Source: Guyanagaster necrorhizus (taxonomy: Eukaryota > Basidiomycota > Agaricomycetes > Agaricales > Physalacriaceae). From it: a DNA stretch of 64,000 bases. The notes under the pieces are model-generated. The model was not told where the DNA came from and made no database searches. It saw only the letters and a program-made list of their open reading frames with translations. Each line of letters opens with the position of its first letter. Within the stretch, counting starts at the first letter, position 1. The stretch covers positions 24,526 to 88,525 of the forward strand of contig NW_025064929.1 of the NCBI RefSeq assembly GCF_019112545.1. The letters run 5' to 3'. The position numbers and the translations under genes were made by a program. This document shows, in pieces, positions 1 to 10,571 of this stretch.

Positions 1-1032
1 GCCTCAGCCTCTGTGATTTCTTAGACGAAGCAGAGTCCGTGCGGAAGAGATTGTAAGATTCCATCAGAAACCGCAGATGATACATCTTACCTCTATCATG
101 CTCCTCGACATGTTTATTTTCTGATATGCCCTAAAGAATGGTCATCCACTCTTCGAGCACCACGATGTCGTTTTTACCGACGAGTGAAATGTCAGCGTTG
201 CATACGTGGGGTTTACCTGCTGCCCTTCGTACATTGCTCTGCTGGACTAATAGTATGTTCCAGGTGCGCCACAAGAAGCACAGAGTGACGTCCTCACACA
301 AGAAGTGCAGCCGGAGGCGGAGCATGTATCTGGATCATCTGTTGTCTATCATATCGAGACCCTTATCGAACTACTGCAGAAAAGGCGAGACCATCTACGT
401 CGTAAGAAGCATATCAGGCAAGGAGGTAAAGGCGCCAAGGTGACGCACACTTCTGCCTTCGGTACAGGAGTTTAGGACGTGTGTCGCTGAAACATTATAT
501 TTGAACGATTAATCACCCAATTTTACGCATATATGCAGGCGAAAATTTTGTTTAGGATGCGAGACACAACGGAACCTAGCGCTATGGACGTGACGTCAAA
601 ACTGAGAGTGAGGCTGCAACAAAGATATATTTACAAGAGTCCAACAAATCAAGGAATGAGAAGTACAATTGTCTGAGTGTCTCTGCGTGACCAGTTAGCA
701 GAGGCAGACACAAGAAATATAAAAACGAACATCGCGAGGGATCATTTTGGCGGTCCCTGTATTCTCTGCAAGGTCTTCAAGGTCTCGTTCGCTTTTGTCT
801 GACAAAAGGTGAGTACGATAACATGGCCATCTGAGGCGCGGCGCTGCACAGACATACCGGGACACGCAGCGTTCTGGCGACAAGGGTCTAGCCCTGAATT
901 TCAAAATACAAAGCATTGAATACCTTTTTGGCATCCGGTTTTGGATTTGTCTCCGCGGGTGGTTCCTAGGACAACGAAATGAATACACGGAACAAGACAT
1001 AATGAAACGGGTATGATTGAGGATGCAGTGTC
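1..1032. other. gene-poor left edge, no gene supported
   Basis: The base composition is ordinary and CpG-containing, unlike the right-hand 55 kb. Open frames occur on both strands (for example minus 131-325 and plus 138-443), but they overlap each other. None shows a domain I recognise, and none joins to a neighbour through convincing splice sites. The window may begin inside a gene whose remaining exons lie to the left. I see no RNA gene or repeat here. Confidence 0.5.
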
Positions 1033-1254
1033 TCAGTTGCCTAAATTGGAGTTTACGATATCGCCTTTGAAGGAATCTAACTCACCAAAGTCATTACACT
1101 TCCCCGTACCTCTGCGATATGGCGACCAAATCCGGAGGATGGCCGCCAATGCGCAGTCCACAGAAATCACTGCCCCACCTGCAACATCACATTCACAGTT
1201 TTGATTTTTGTTCAGGTGGCTGGAATGGTCTGAGACAATCTCAAAATAGGGAGG
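1033..1254 (-). CDS. unidentified open frame, possible terminal exon
   Basis: This is an open frame of about 73 codons that ends in TGA at 1033-1035 and follows a TAG at 1255-1257. It has no start codon at its left limit, so it could only be an exon. I do not recognise the product. Its upstream part reads VSDHSSHLNKNQN, which resembles VTDHPSQLYENQN in the open frame at 3214-3516 on the same strand. The two may be decayed relatives of one small gene family. Nothing in the sequence shows transcription or a function. Confidence 0.2.
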   Translation of the reverse strand, partial: PPYFEIVSDHSSHLNKNQNCECDVAGGAVISVDCALAAILRIWSPYRRGTGKCNDFGELDSFKGDIVNSNLGN

Positions 1255-1938
1255 CTAACTGTTGTGTTTAGGATAGGTACTGCCGTGCATTATTGAATGA
1301 TAGAATCAATTGGTTGGAATTGCAAGGACTCATAATGTGGTCAATGTACCCCATTAAACGCCGTCCGAACGACGCAGGTGATATCACCAGTCAAGGAGAC
1401 GTAAATTACTGTCTGGCAACACTTCGGCATGCCCGGAGCTCATTGTGTTCCTGAACGACTTGGGTCATGATATCGTGCAAAACTACCCGCAATTCAGCAA
1501 TGGTACGGTGCAACCAGAAGAAACAATGTACCTGTCAGTGTAAGACATGTTAAATGCCGGTTGAACTCCAACGTTCGGTGGATTGTTGGAGTGGGAAGAG
1601 TGGCCTGATAATTGAGGCGCTTGGCTTGTGTGGTGGTCTTTAAGCCACGGGTGATCCATGAGTGCGAGTAACCAAGTAAGGAAAAACATACAATGCACGA
1701 TTTTTCTTTTTCACGACGATAAGCTCGCGACTGTATTCAGCCATCCACTTCCGCATCTTGCCTGCATGCTAGGCCTGTTTAAGCGATGGATCCAAGTTCA
1801 AGCAGGGCATACCTGTCCCAGAATTTTCCGAGTCCTTTTCTTCTCAGTCATCACCTGATTGCGTCGATGTCAGTGGATGGATAACAAATGCCATGGAAGA
1901 GTTGGCACCTCATGGAGTGTGTCCTCGTTCCTCAACGA

Positions 1939-2133
1939 TCAGAGGTGCTCATACCAGGCGAGCTCTTTCTTTGCCTGCTTCACCAAATAGAGCTTCTTCT
2001 CTGGGAATGCGTCACAGTATAGTAGTAGAAGAATGGGCTCGTCCTTAGGTGGGGATTGCTCTTGCAGGTCGTAGCAAAAGAAATATCTTTGCTGATCGCT
2101 GAAAGCCAAGATGGCGAGTAAGAGAAGGGACAA
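1939..2133 (-). CDS. unidentified open frame, possible C-terminal exon
   Basis: The open frame has 64 codons and ends at 1939. Its composition is protein-like: FSDQQRYFFCYDL, then a hydrophobic stretch ILLLLYCDAF, then a basic tail that ends AWYEHL. The Met at 2133 is probably not the real start, because the frame reads like the end of a longer protein. I do not recognise the family. The plus-strand frame at 2283-2588 points the other way and is not obviously part of the same gene. Confidence 0.25.
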   Translation of the reverse strand: MSLLLLAILAFSDQQRYFFCYDLQEQSPPKDEPILLLLYCDAFPEKKLYLVKQAKKELAWYEHL

Positions 2134-2282
2134 TTATGCATGGAGGACGTGTGACGTAAAATGATTCAAGCAGCCCGCCTAGATCAGCACTCAGCATTGG
2201 TCAACGAATGCGAATGCAGCTCACGTTTGTGCGATTGGAAAATGCATTTTCTATGGAACGACCACAGCTCTGTGGGCAGTGA

Positions 2283-2588
2283 GATGGGGCATTTACTTGC
2301 AAAACATTTATTGCATCCAGAGTTGAAGAAATAGTTGATAAAGGCGGTTTCGCTGAATTTGCTGCTCGGGACAGATGGTACGTCAGGCAGGCGAAGAAGA
2401 TTATTCCTTGCATGAGTCCGACAGCGGTGCCCATGCTGGTCCAATATCGCGTTGATGTTCCTGCATACACTTCAAACAATGACCAGATCCAGCGGTGCAC
2501 ACCAAGCGAATATCTGCGAGCGTTTAGACGCGACTTTGGACGAAAACAGACCACAAATTCATATCTCCAGGATCAATTCGACAGATAG
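2283..2588 (+). CDS. unidentified open frame, possible exon
   Basis: The frame is open for about 101 codons from a TGA at 2280-2282 to a TAG at 2586-2588, with no ATG at its left end. A plausible acceptor (GCATCCAG) lies near 2318. The translation is rich in charged and aromatic residues (RDRWYVRQAKKIIPCM, then SEYLRAFRRDFGRKQ), as a real exon often is. I do not recognise a family. A minus-strand frame over the same bases (2201-2554) is a competing reading. I prefer the plus strand on residue composition only. Confidence 0.28.
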   Translation, partial: DGAFTCKTFIASRVEEIVDKGGFAEFAARDRWYVRQAKKIIPCMSPTAVPMLVQYRVDVPAYTSNNDQIQRCTPSEYLRAFRRDFGRKQTTNSYLQDQFDR

Positions 2589-3213
2589 CTGCTGGATGGG
2601 GAAGTGGCTGGGTACGAGTTTCCATGCATGTCGATGGAGGACTGGCATTGTGTGAGGTAGGTGGTGGTAGTACAAGAACAAGCGCAAAATACCTGCCTGT
2701 CGTTGTGTTGGTCGATGTCAAGAGCTAATTTTGTGCGGAGTTCCAATGTCCTCTTGCTCTGCCTTTCATGCACATGCACCACGGCGGCGTTACGTTCTGC
2801 AGGCGGTATTGCCTGGACTAACTGGCGACCTGGATAACGATGTTAAAACTTGAAGCTTTCCTCGCATTCTCGATATTACTACCTGCAGCGCGCGGCATCT
2901 ACAGCGTTTATAACGGATGTTTTCCGTAATCGGCTCTACGTTCTATCTGTCGTTGGCACGGTCCGTTTCTTCCGAGATCACGTGTTGCATTGCCGTAGTT
3001 TCCCGCCTGTCCGTAGCTACAACTGAGACTATCACCAGCCATTCCCGATTCCTTCTCTTGGACCTAGCGATACGGTTCCATCATCTTACGCTGGCATATC
3101 TATGATAGCAATAATAACATCTCCATATCTAGTGTTGCCCTCTGCATTCGTAAATGCCGGATCTGCACATGGTCCAACTATGATTCAGGCCAAAAACGAA
3201 TAGAAAGTGGCCC

Positions 3214-3516
3214 CTACTGGCACGGATGAACACATTTTACCGAAGCCGATGCGACACCTCCGTATTCCCAGTTGGCCCTGAGATACGGCAACTCTAAAGG
3301 ATGGCCATCAAGTGGATGCAGGTCTTTGTCTCTGACCAGCATCCAGGAGTCTGGGTTTTGATTTTCGTACAGCTGGCTGGGATGATCTGTGACATTCAAA
3401 ATCGGTACAGCTGCAGCGATACACCGATGTTTGGCCCGGGTGGGCAGATCTCCTTGAATGCTAATAGTATTCATAACAGACATGCACATAGGGTTTACTA
3501 TTACTGGCAGTTTCAA
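3214..3516 (-). CDS. unidentified open frame with a DHxSxLxxNQN segment
   Basis: This is an open frame of 100 codons on the minus strand. Its middle reads VTDHPSQLYENQNPDSW, followed by VRDKDLHPLDGHPLELP, and it resembles the frame at 1033-1254 (VSDHSSHLNKNQN). It may be a degraded copy of the same gene. I recognise no domain, signal peptide or catalytic motif, and no exon chain to flanking sequence could be built. Confidence 0.25.
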   Translation of the reverse strand: MKLPVIVNPMCMSVMNTISIQGDLPTRAKHRCIAAAVPILNVTDHPSQLYENQNPDSWMLVRDKDLHPLDGHPLELPYLRANWEYGGVASASVKCVHPCQ

Positions 3517-3599
3517 AAGTCAGAGTTGTCACGGTCAGATGACCAGAACACATGTTTGCCCTTCAAGTTCCTGCCCACATTGGCCCGGTAGTCATCGAT

Positions 3600-4800
3600 A
3601 ACTGCCAATGATCAAACTGTGGTCTTTGTCTCAGACAACCATTTTCCATTGGAGTGAGATGGCTGGCCACATAATCACAGCAGACAACATGCACGCCATT
3701 CCTCTCATTTCTTCTGACTTTGTTTACCATCCCAGGTAAGCGTTCGCATAGCAAATGTTGTCAATCCGAAAGCAGATGGTACTTTGGATCCAAGGTAGAC
3801 CGGTTTAACAGCATAGGATGGGTACTCTCATGCCCAAGCAGTTTTCAACAGGCGAGCCGCTTGTGATACACAAATTTCAGTCTATTTAGTCGTTACCTTA
3901 GGCTATTCCATTCGTGCGTCTTTCGATATTATATATGGAATAGTAGCAGCCAGCACCAAATTGAACGGAATTAAATGTAACACTTCCGTGTGAGTTTGCA
4001 GTCAGTATCTTCGCCAGCGCCATCGAATGATGTCGCGTCTGTTCAGTTTTTGCTGCCGCGGACGTTTGGACCTATAGAGACCCATAAATATATACAATCG
4101 TCATGACGATAAGGGGCAAAGACAATAATATATCAGATCATTCGTCAGCAATGATGGCGCCACGTCCGTGCCAGAGACAACATCAACGATCGAAATGCTT
4201 TTACTATTCATAAACCTACTATCTGTCCTGCCCAGCAAGAAGTAGGTGCTCTTTCATGTTCAAACAGTTGAGAGATCCCGATGTTATTGGGGCATTGAGG
4301 AGCAAAACTGGATAGACATGTGTACATATGGAAAGACCTATTTGGGCGTCGGACATGAGGCTGAAGAGCAAGTACAAGGATGAACGGACCATATGGTTAC
4401 AGCCCTATCCGGATGATAGATTAACGAGCTAGAGGACACCAGAGAGATGCACTTCCAGAAGTAAAAAAGACCCATGCATTGCAGAGATTTGGCTTTCCAC
4501 TGTCTCTCCCCTGGGCGATGCCTTATGGAATATTAATAGTTTTTATGAAGCACTGCGGGCTAGATTGATGGAGATGCCAGGAGGAGATCTTTCACTCTTT
4601 GTGGTTTGCTGTTTCCACTCGCAATGTCCTTCACAGCCCTACATGATCTTGACAAGGCTCCTCAAGCTCTCAGCACTCGGTATCAATACTTTGGTAAGAG
4701 ATTTTGGTCCCTACACGTATGCTCGAATCATGTTATTAGCATATCCTTCTGATGGACCCAATGTCGGCGCCCCTTCACTCCAAACAAAATTAGACAATAC
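3600..4800. other. stretch with no supported gene
   Basis: This is CpG-containing DNA of ordinary composition between the unidentified frames and the O-methyltransferase remnant. The open frames are short, and I recognise no domain. The plus-strand frame at 4565-4861 overlaps the antisense of the methyltransferase and is most likely a shadow. I see no repeats, RNA genes or transposon sequence. Confidence 0.4.
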
Positions 4801-4802
4801 TG

Positions 4803-5451
4803 TTCTCTCCTGCATCCTACACGCACAAACTTCAGCCCGACCCCCTGGCCCAGTTCAATGAAATGCTCCAAAGTGCACTCCTGACTGTTGTAAGTGAACG
4901 TCATGTCCAGATCCGTGCTGTACCGGGTCATGCGCCCTGCACCATAGTGTGGAAACAGAGGCTCCGGTGCCAGCCTAAGACCTAATGCTGATTCAGAGGT
5001 GTTCCTGTCTCTATTCACATGCTGAATAATATAATCGTCTGCGACCATAGTCAGCAATGGATGACATGGCAGAGAAGCACCGTACTGATTAACAAATGAC
5101 TATTCGACGACATGGCGTTCACCAAACTCGTTAGAATCGTTTTGCATTCCTCGTCCGTCCAGTTATGTCTAGAAGAAATGGTGAGTACCCGGCCCAGACC
5201 TCATGAGGATGCGACTGACAAATATTTTTCAGCTTTGAATCATTATGTCAAAGGGAGAAACAATCAGCATGGTATGGCGTACTTACGAAGTATACATCAC
5301 AGTCTTTGACTGGTGATTCCGAAAAGAAATCCATAGCTTTGAAGTCCAGGTGCCCTTCGCCAATAGCTACTGGGCATACCTTTGGCAAAACTTCGGTCTT
5401 GGCCATTTCGATCTGTGCAGGTACATCTTGCAGCATGATGCGAAGGTTGGG
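4803..5451 (-). pseudogene. 5'-truncated fungal O-methyltransferase remnant
   Basis: This is the C-terminal part of an S-adenosylmethionine-dependent O-methyltransferase of the fungal methyltransferase-2 type. Three pieces can be read: 5287-5451 (PNLRIMLQDVPAQIEMAK, then KAMDFFSESPVKDCDVYF), 5086-5168 (HNWTDEECKTILTSLV, then LLIN) and 5038 down to about 4826 (DYIIQHVNRD, then MTRYSTDLDMTFTY, then EHFIELGQGVGLKFVRV). A 47-base intron at 5039-5085 joins LLIN to DYIIQH cleanly. The 5169-5286 gap does not restore the expected LRH-type segment before HNW in frame. The N-terminal dimerisation domain and the glycine-rich SAM motif before PNLRIM are missing, although only about 160 bases separate the fragment from the next gene. 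The expected WDxGE-like end is disrupted after FVRV. The family is clear to me; loss of function is inferred. Confidence 0.65.
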
Positions 5452-5612
5452 AGTATGTAGTAAGTGCGTGATACATACCCATCCATGACGTGAACTTACG
5501 GCACTCACATCTGTAGAGAGGTGCTCTCCATATAGTTAACGAAACGAAGAGATAACGCAGTCATTCAAATATTCATGGCCGACGTACTGAACACTCATCG
5601 AGAATACTCAAC

Positions 5613-6901
5613 TCAAGCCTTCGTCAGATACACTTCGGCGACCTCCGAGACCTTGGGATCAATGTTACCAAAGATCTCGAGCATCTCCTCCTAAGCACAT
5701 AGATCAGAAACACCACCGTACAACTCGACGATAAAGAACCACGTACCCAGATCTTTTCCTGGACGATCATTCCATCCTCACTGATCGCAAAGTCGCTCTC
5801 TTCCGTGACCTTGGACAACTGTATGTACTTGCCACGGAGCGTCTCTTCGTCATCCAAGGACCCAATGGCAGCATACACCAGCTGCCGACTCCCTTCTTCC
5901 GTGGTGAATGCAAGTTCCTCTCGCTCGTTTCGCAAGGCTTCCGCCACCTCAGAGTCAGTAGGGATACCAGACAGGAGTCCTGAGAAGCAGAGTCCTGGGT
6001 TAACAGCGCAGACGGTGATCGCCGGGGAAGATGGGACATGGAGTTGCAGAGCTCGAGCAAAGAGAATGTTGAGCACTGTCTTAGCGTGTCAGATAAGTTC
6101 ATGTAGAGAGCCAAGTTACAAACGCTTGGTATCGTGATACCGGTGATGCATCACCCTGTTCACAGGTCAGTGACAGAGATACGATGCAGCGAGGGATCAA
6201 GACGTACTCTTGCGTGCAATACTCCTTGCTTGACAGTGTCGCGAGGATGTTAGGAGAAGCGATGATTTCCTTTTCTATCTCTGTCCAATAATGCGTGTCG
6301 CTCGAGACGACCGCCACTCGTGGGTTGACCAAATACTTGCGAGCCGTCTCAACCATCTTGGGGACCATACGAATAGCAAGTAATCCGGGACCGAGGTTGT
6401 TCGTATGCAAACTAAAACGGTGATCAGCCTTTGTCCTCCGGAAGAAGACAGTACATACGTTTTCTCCCAACCCTCTACTTGCTCGTACTCATAAGTCATC
6501 ATACCAGCATTTTCTATGAGGATATCCAATCGGTCCAGTTCACGCTCTGCTCTATCAGCGAACGAGATGACACTGTTGAAATTGGCGAGATCGATAATCC
6601 ACAACTCTGCCTTGGTATAACCAGTGGCGCTCTGAATCTCTGTAATGACCAGAATGAGTCGAGTTTGTAAAATTGATAATTGGATGCACCTACGGGCCAG
6701 CGCTTTCTCGCCTTTTGCTTCATCTCTTGCCGTCAGCACCAGTCGCGCAGGATTCATCCTGGCGAAATGCTTAGCAGCCTCGAACCCGAGACCAGCGTTG
6801 GCACCGACAAGGATAAGTGTCTTCCCGCTCAAGTCAGCGGTGACGATGGCGGGGGCGGGTCCAGTCTGGTCTGCAGCTAATTGCTCTGGAGTTCTGCGCA
6901 T
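5613..6901 (-). CDS. short-chain dehydrogenase/reductase, six exons
   Basis: This is an NAD(P)-dependent oxidoreductase of the short-chain dehydrogenase superfamily, closest to the fungal retinol-dehydrogenase/WW-oxidoreductase-like group. Exons are 6694-6901, 6459-6639, 6208-6411, 6124-6155, 5747-6075 and 5613-5690. The introns (47-56 bases) all run GT to AG. The spliced length is 1032 bases, giving 343 residues plus TGA. The start ATG at 6899-6901 precedes MRRTPEQLAADQ. Visible motifs are the cofactor loop VGANAGLGFE (about residues 32-41), LDILIENAG (the NNAG position), VVSSD with the catalytic serine, and the active-site RYHDTK, in which the 32-base exon 4 supplies Tyr and Lys. The next exon continues LLNILFARAL. 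No stop or frameshift is visible, so it looks functional. The substrate is unknown. The O-methyltransferase remnant lies downstream on the same strand, which could mark an eroded metabolic cluster. Confidence 0.9.
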
Positions 6902-7835
6902 TGTGAGAGTCTATAGTGAACTGTCATTCGTACTTGCTAGCTTTTATATGCGGTTGAATGGACTGGGTATCCAAAAGCGGCTGTGCACGCCGCAATGCGA
7001 AAATTAAGTCTGAAAATCATTACTGTAAGATGTTTCACTAAACATAGAATTTCAATCGCACAGCATCCCATAGATGGAAACAGTACATACATTCAGAACC
7101 ATCCCCGTCCATGGATTGGATATTTACACAGAAAAGGAGGCCCAAGTGAGGACTGGTAGCTAGATATCCTCCGAGATAAGCTAAGACAGCGGACAGAGAG
7201 GCCTTAGGCTTCCTACCTACATACGTACAAATATGACCACCTTGAACCCTGATCCACTTGTGACTTACCTTCTCTCCATTCGACGCGTCGTTGAGGTCGT
7301 TCAGCCTCTCGTTCACTGATACACCGCTCTCTCGCCTCGTCCATCTTCCTTTGACCCACCCACCCACTCCCTTTAGTGTTTGGTGTTGCCGGATTCGGTC
7401 CTTAAGTCCAAGTCTCAGACACGCCAACTGGATACAGCAGTATACGGTCACATATATCCCTCACAAGCGACACTTAGCTTATCGGAATGCCAGCTAAAAT
7501 TATTTGTTACTAAAAAATTCATTGCAGAGTATTTTGGAGATATGACGTCTTCGCGGAGCGGCAAAGCCGAGTGAATACTCTTCCATGGAAGCTTCAATTG
7601 ATAAGCGGGATTGGTGATGTGGGTCGTATATGGTGGGTCTGATGCAGCGTTAACAGTCGTGTATAGATACCACTCGAATGATAGCTATATTAGTGAGATT
7701 CGTCCCGGTGGGTCTTACGGCAACATAGGTATGCACGTAAACACCTCAAAGGTCATTCATCTTGCTACGTGCTGTTCTCGTGCGATCCGTTCCTCGCGGC
7801 GATGTTAGGAATATGGCCCAAAAGTACAAATTTCC

Positions 7836-7951
7836 AAGGTGGGTCAGATTCGCGTTGGACCGGTAAAATATCCGCAGCAGACGTTGCAGTGCGCGTTAAA
7901 CGAACACGATTGAGGTACGCGAACAAGATGGAAATGGTGCTGACCCACCTT
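7836..7951. repeat. 116-bp segment with 12-bp perfect inverted ends
   Basis: AAGGTGGGTCAG at 7836-7847 is the exact reverse complement of CTGACCCACCTT at 7940-7951, enclosing 92 bases. Direct copies of the core GGTGGGTC-type motif occur nearby at 7619-7626, 7632-7639 and 7707-7715. The arrangement could be a very small terminal-inverted-repeat element or a paired binding site. No target duplication is evident at its edges. Confidence 0.5.
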
Positions 7952-8212
7952 CTGATTCTGCTGCGAGTCTCATCATGCCGCTGAGTATCATGCAAGCTGA
8001 ACTAGATGTACGCGCGTTAATGATGCGACTGAAAGGAAGGATCGAAGAGTTGTACTAGAAATATTTACATTTTTGCCTTCTCGCGGCTTATTCCTACATA
8101 GAGCAACGTTGAACTGATCTCGAATGAGTAATAGCTAGTAAGCGATGACCGAAATCGTTGGCAGTGGAACATGCTTCGCTAACAGTAGTAATAACCCTTG
8201 CTATCTGCCTGT

Positions 8213-8248
8213 CTGACCCACGCTTGAAAGCGGATCCTGGTGGGTCAG
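8213..8248. repeat. 36-bp hairpin with CTGACCCAC / GTGGGTCAG arms
   Basis: The arms at 8213-8221 and 8240-8248 are perfect 9-bp inverted repeats and enclose 18 bases. They carry the same core as the 7836-7951 ends. Six or more copies of this core within 650 bases, in both orientations, is more than expected by chance in mixed-composition DNA. Confidence 0.45.
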
Positions 8249-8940
8249 GGCTTCACGGCTCCAGCACCTAAGCCCCATCCTGTTGAGATAACTTGGAATA
8301 TTGGCTGTATAATGTTTGAATCTTAGTAGCCCTGAAGAATAAATAAGAACCTTTATCGTCATCAAGGTCACCTTTACGTTTTATCTCCTACCCATAAATA
8401 TTTGAAAGCTTACCCAATTGCCCAACAGTCTGAATCTCAACCGGCCCAGCCGCACCCGAGGCATGGGAAAGGAGCATTCTTCACAGTTGCCTTTGTACGC
8501 AGCAGATATATAAGGCCTTCCGATGTCTTGATATAACAGGCATCTCAAACTAGCGGAAGCCTAATGTCAGTGCACTGAATATCGACAATGCTAATAGAAC
8601 GACGCACGAGCGTATCCATTTAGGTGGGGACTTGATCGACAGGTGGGCCAAACGTGAGGATTCCGTCATCAGCTTTGTTTCCCTTTTAATCCATCACCAA
8701 CACCGCCGTGGCTGATGCCATTTAACCCCATAAAACGAGACTTTAAATGATTTCGCTTTAAGGGCCCAATTTCTGAGGCTAAAAACGGGCCCGGAAAGTT
8801 TGGGGGTAATATGTGACATTTGGAGAGAGAATTTAAGGAGCTGAAAATGTTCAGTTTTTGATTACTTTTAAAGGCAAAGGATCATGGGGGGAAATATATC
8901 CTTTGTTCAAGGCATTTTACCAACCATGTTTTCCCATCCT

Positions 8941-9304
8941 CGAAGGTTATCATTTTAGGATACTATTTGTTCAAATTAAGAAGTATTGATTTTTGAGCAT
9001 GAAAAAGGCACTGAAAATGATGCATTTCTCATTGACATTCTCATGGACAAAAACAGATCATTCCTTTTGAAAGAAAAAACAAAAAACAAGAGGTTTAACA
9101 TTCTATTTTCTCTATGGTAAAACACATCACATGCTCAGTGCATGCCAAGCCTCTTGCCTAATGGTTGCCAACTTGCATGCTCAATGCTACTGCTTATAGC
9201 TCAGTAATGGAAACATGAATGGAATTGTATTGAATACAGCAGAGACTAGAAATATGAGAGTGCTATCTGACTAGTGAAAGACTTACATCTCCATGTAGAT
9301 AGAA
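8941..9304. other. CpG-free AT-rich flank of the transposon nest
   Basis: After the CpG at 8940-8941 this stretch has the same CpG-free, AT-rich composition as the retrotransposons, yet I cannot match it to any LTR, gag or pol segment in the window. It may be an older unrecognised repeat or host sequence caught in the same methylated domain. The last five bases before the LTR, ATATA at 9305-9309, are the left target duplication of M0. Confidence 0.4.
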
Positions 9305-9309
9305 ATATA

Positions 9310-9770
9310 TGTTAAGTCCAAGTTATACATGACCTATAACACATGGTAAACAGATGCTGTATCATGTTTGTACAGTCACATCTGAGTCCACTATCATGCT
9401 GTGTAGGCAGAGTGCTACAAGACCAAAGATGAGTCAGCTCAAGTGTGAATGATATAGAATAAACTTTAGCTTGAAGCTGAGTATGTACAGTGAGAGCTAT
9501 GCTACTTATATACTGTTGATTGTCCTGATGAATATAAACCTACTAATTATGTGTTTCTATGCTACAGTGTCCTTTGTCTCTGTTCATTGTTACTGTCACA
9601 GAAGGAGTGTTGTTTATTAGTGAAGGGTTTGGGTACTTGTGAAGACAATCAGCTTAGTCCTTTTATTATAATTATATAAGCAGGTCCCATAGTCTTGAGC
9701 ACTTGGTTAGGCACTCTGACTAAGTTTGAAATAGGGGTTAAGAAGATAAAAGAGGATAAAAATCATAATA
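9310..9770 (-). repeat. M0 3' LTR
   Basis: On the plus strand it begins TGTTAAGTCC and ends CATAATA (CATAACA with one transition). It is followed by the polypurine tract of a minus-strand element, so it is the 3' LTR. Its nearest relative in the window is the LTR at 62675-63134. The differences are mostly C/T and G/A transitions. Confidence 0.85.
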
Positions 9771-9789
9771 TTACTCTCTCTTAAGACCA
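9771..9789 (-). other. M0 polypurine tract
   Basis: Read on the minus strand, GGTCTTAAGAGAGAGTAA runs straight into the LTR. The same position in E2 reads AAGAAGGGGGTAA. This is the expected plus-strand DNA primer site for reverse transcription. Confidence 0.7.
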
Positions 9790-9849
9790 TTGTCCCAATG
9801 GATCATTCTAGAGAGAGTTCATAGTTCTGAATAGCATCAGCAGCATTCA

Positions 9850-10571
9850 TATGTCATTCATTTACCCATTGGTTAGATTCTGGTCTGTAGCCTTTCCAAC
9901 TGACCAGATAATTGACCATAGTATGGATTCTGCTGCCACATGCTTGGACTTTGTGAAGCTTGTAGTTTAAGACTTAGTTGACTTTGTAATGTTCTTCATC
10001 ATTGACAAGAATGGGTTTGGGCAGTGGAGGATGTTCCTGATTAGGGAACACTGAGGCAACATAGAGGTTAAGAAGGACTTCATTAAAGACATCATGAATA
10101 TGCTAGATGTGAGGAAGTCAGAGGCAATATGTGAAAGAGCCAACCTTGGCAATCACCAGAAAGAGGCTGGTTTGTTTGTTAGTCAACTTTTATTTAGGCT
10201 GAGGAAAATAGAGGTTGGTTATGTCTAGTCATACTTTATCACTAGGAGAGTATTTGTGGGTCAGCTGACAGTGTTTATCATATTGGTGTTTCATAGTGGA
10301 AGCAGCCTTTTCAAGAGTGACATGGGTTTCAGCATGGATTTTTGTTATGAGAGGAGTAAATTTAGAGAATGCTGGTGTTGTAGTTCAGAGGTGATCAGTC
10401 TGGGCAATAGAAGAGTGTTGACTATGGATGACAAAGAATGATATCATTCTCATGGTGGAGTGGATACAGTTATTGTGCTAGAAAGCTGCTTGGGTGAGCC
10501 ATTTGGTCCAGTCATTCTATCAATAATTAATGAACATACAGAGATATTTTTTCACCTCCTGATTGACCTGC
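9850..10571 (-). pseudogene. M0 pol 3' end: chromodomain and integrase C-terminus
   Basis: The minus-strand translation at about 9850-10010 reads EEHYKVN, a stop, then NYLVSWKGYRPESNQWVNE. This is the three-strand core of a chromodomain, which in chromoviruses binds methylated histone H3 and steers integration. Between about 10010 and 10571 are remnants of the integrase C-terminal domain and the end of its catalytic core. Several in-frame stops make it non-coding. It is cut at 10571 by the B1 repeat, and the sequence on the far side belongs to another element's RT. Confidence 0.75.

Larger units (their letters stand above)
6902..8940. other. intergenic region, CpG-containing, no gene supported
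   Basis: This region lies upstream of the dehydrogenase and holds its presumed promoter. No open frame here has a recognisable domain or linkable exons. It carries several copies of the short motif GGTGGGTC in both orientations (annotated separately). CpG dinucleotides are frequent up to about 8,791, and a last one sits at 8940-8941. Beyond that the transposon-type composition begins. Confidence 0.5.

Noticed and set aside
2201..2554. 117-codon minus-strand frame as a membrane protein
   Set aside because: It overlaps the plus-strand frame 2283-2588, which looks more protein-like. The hydrophobic look alone was not enough.
5306..6137. Open frames on the plus strand opposite the dehydrogenase and methyltransferase
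   Set aside because: They are antisense shadows; the minus-strand exons have matching splice sites and conserved motifs.
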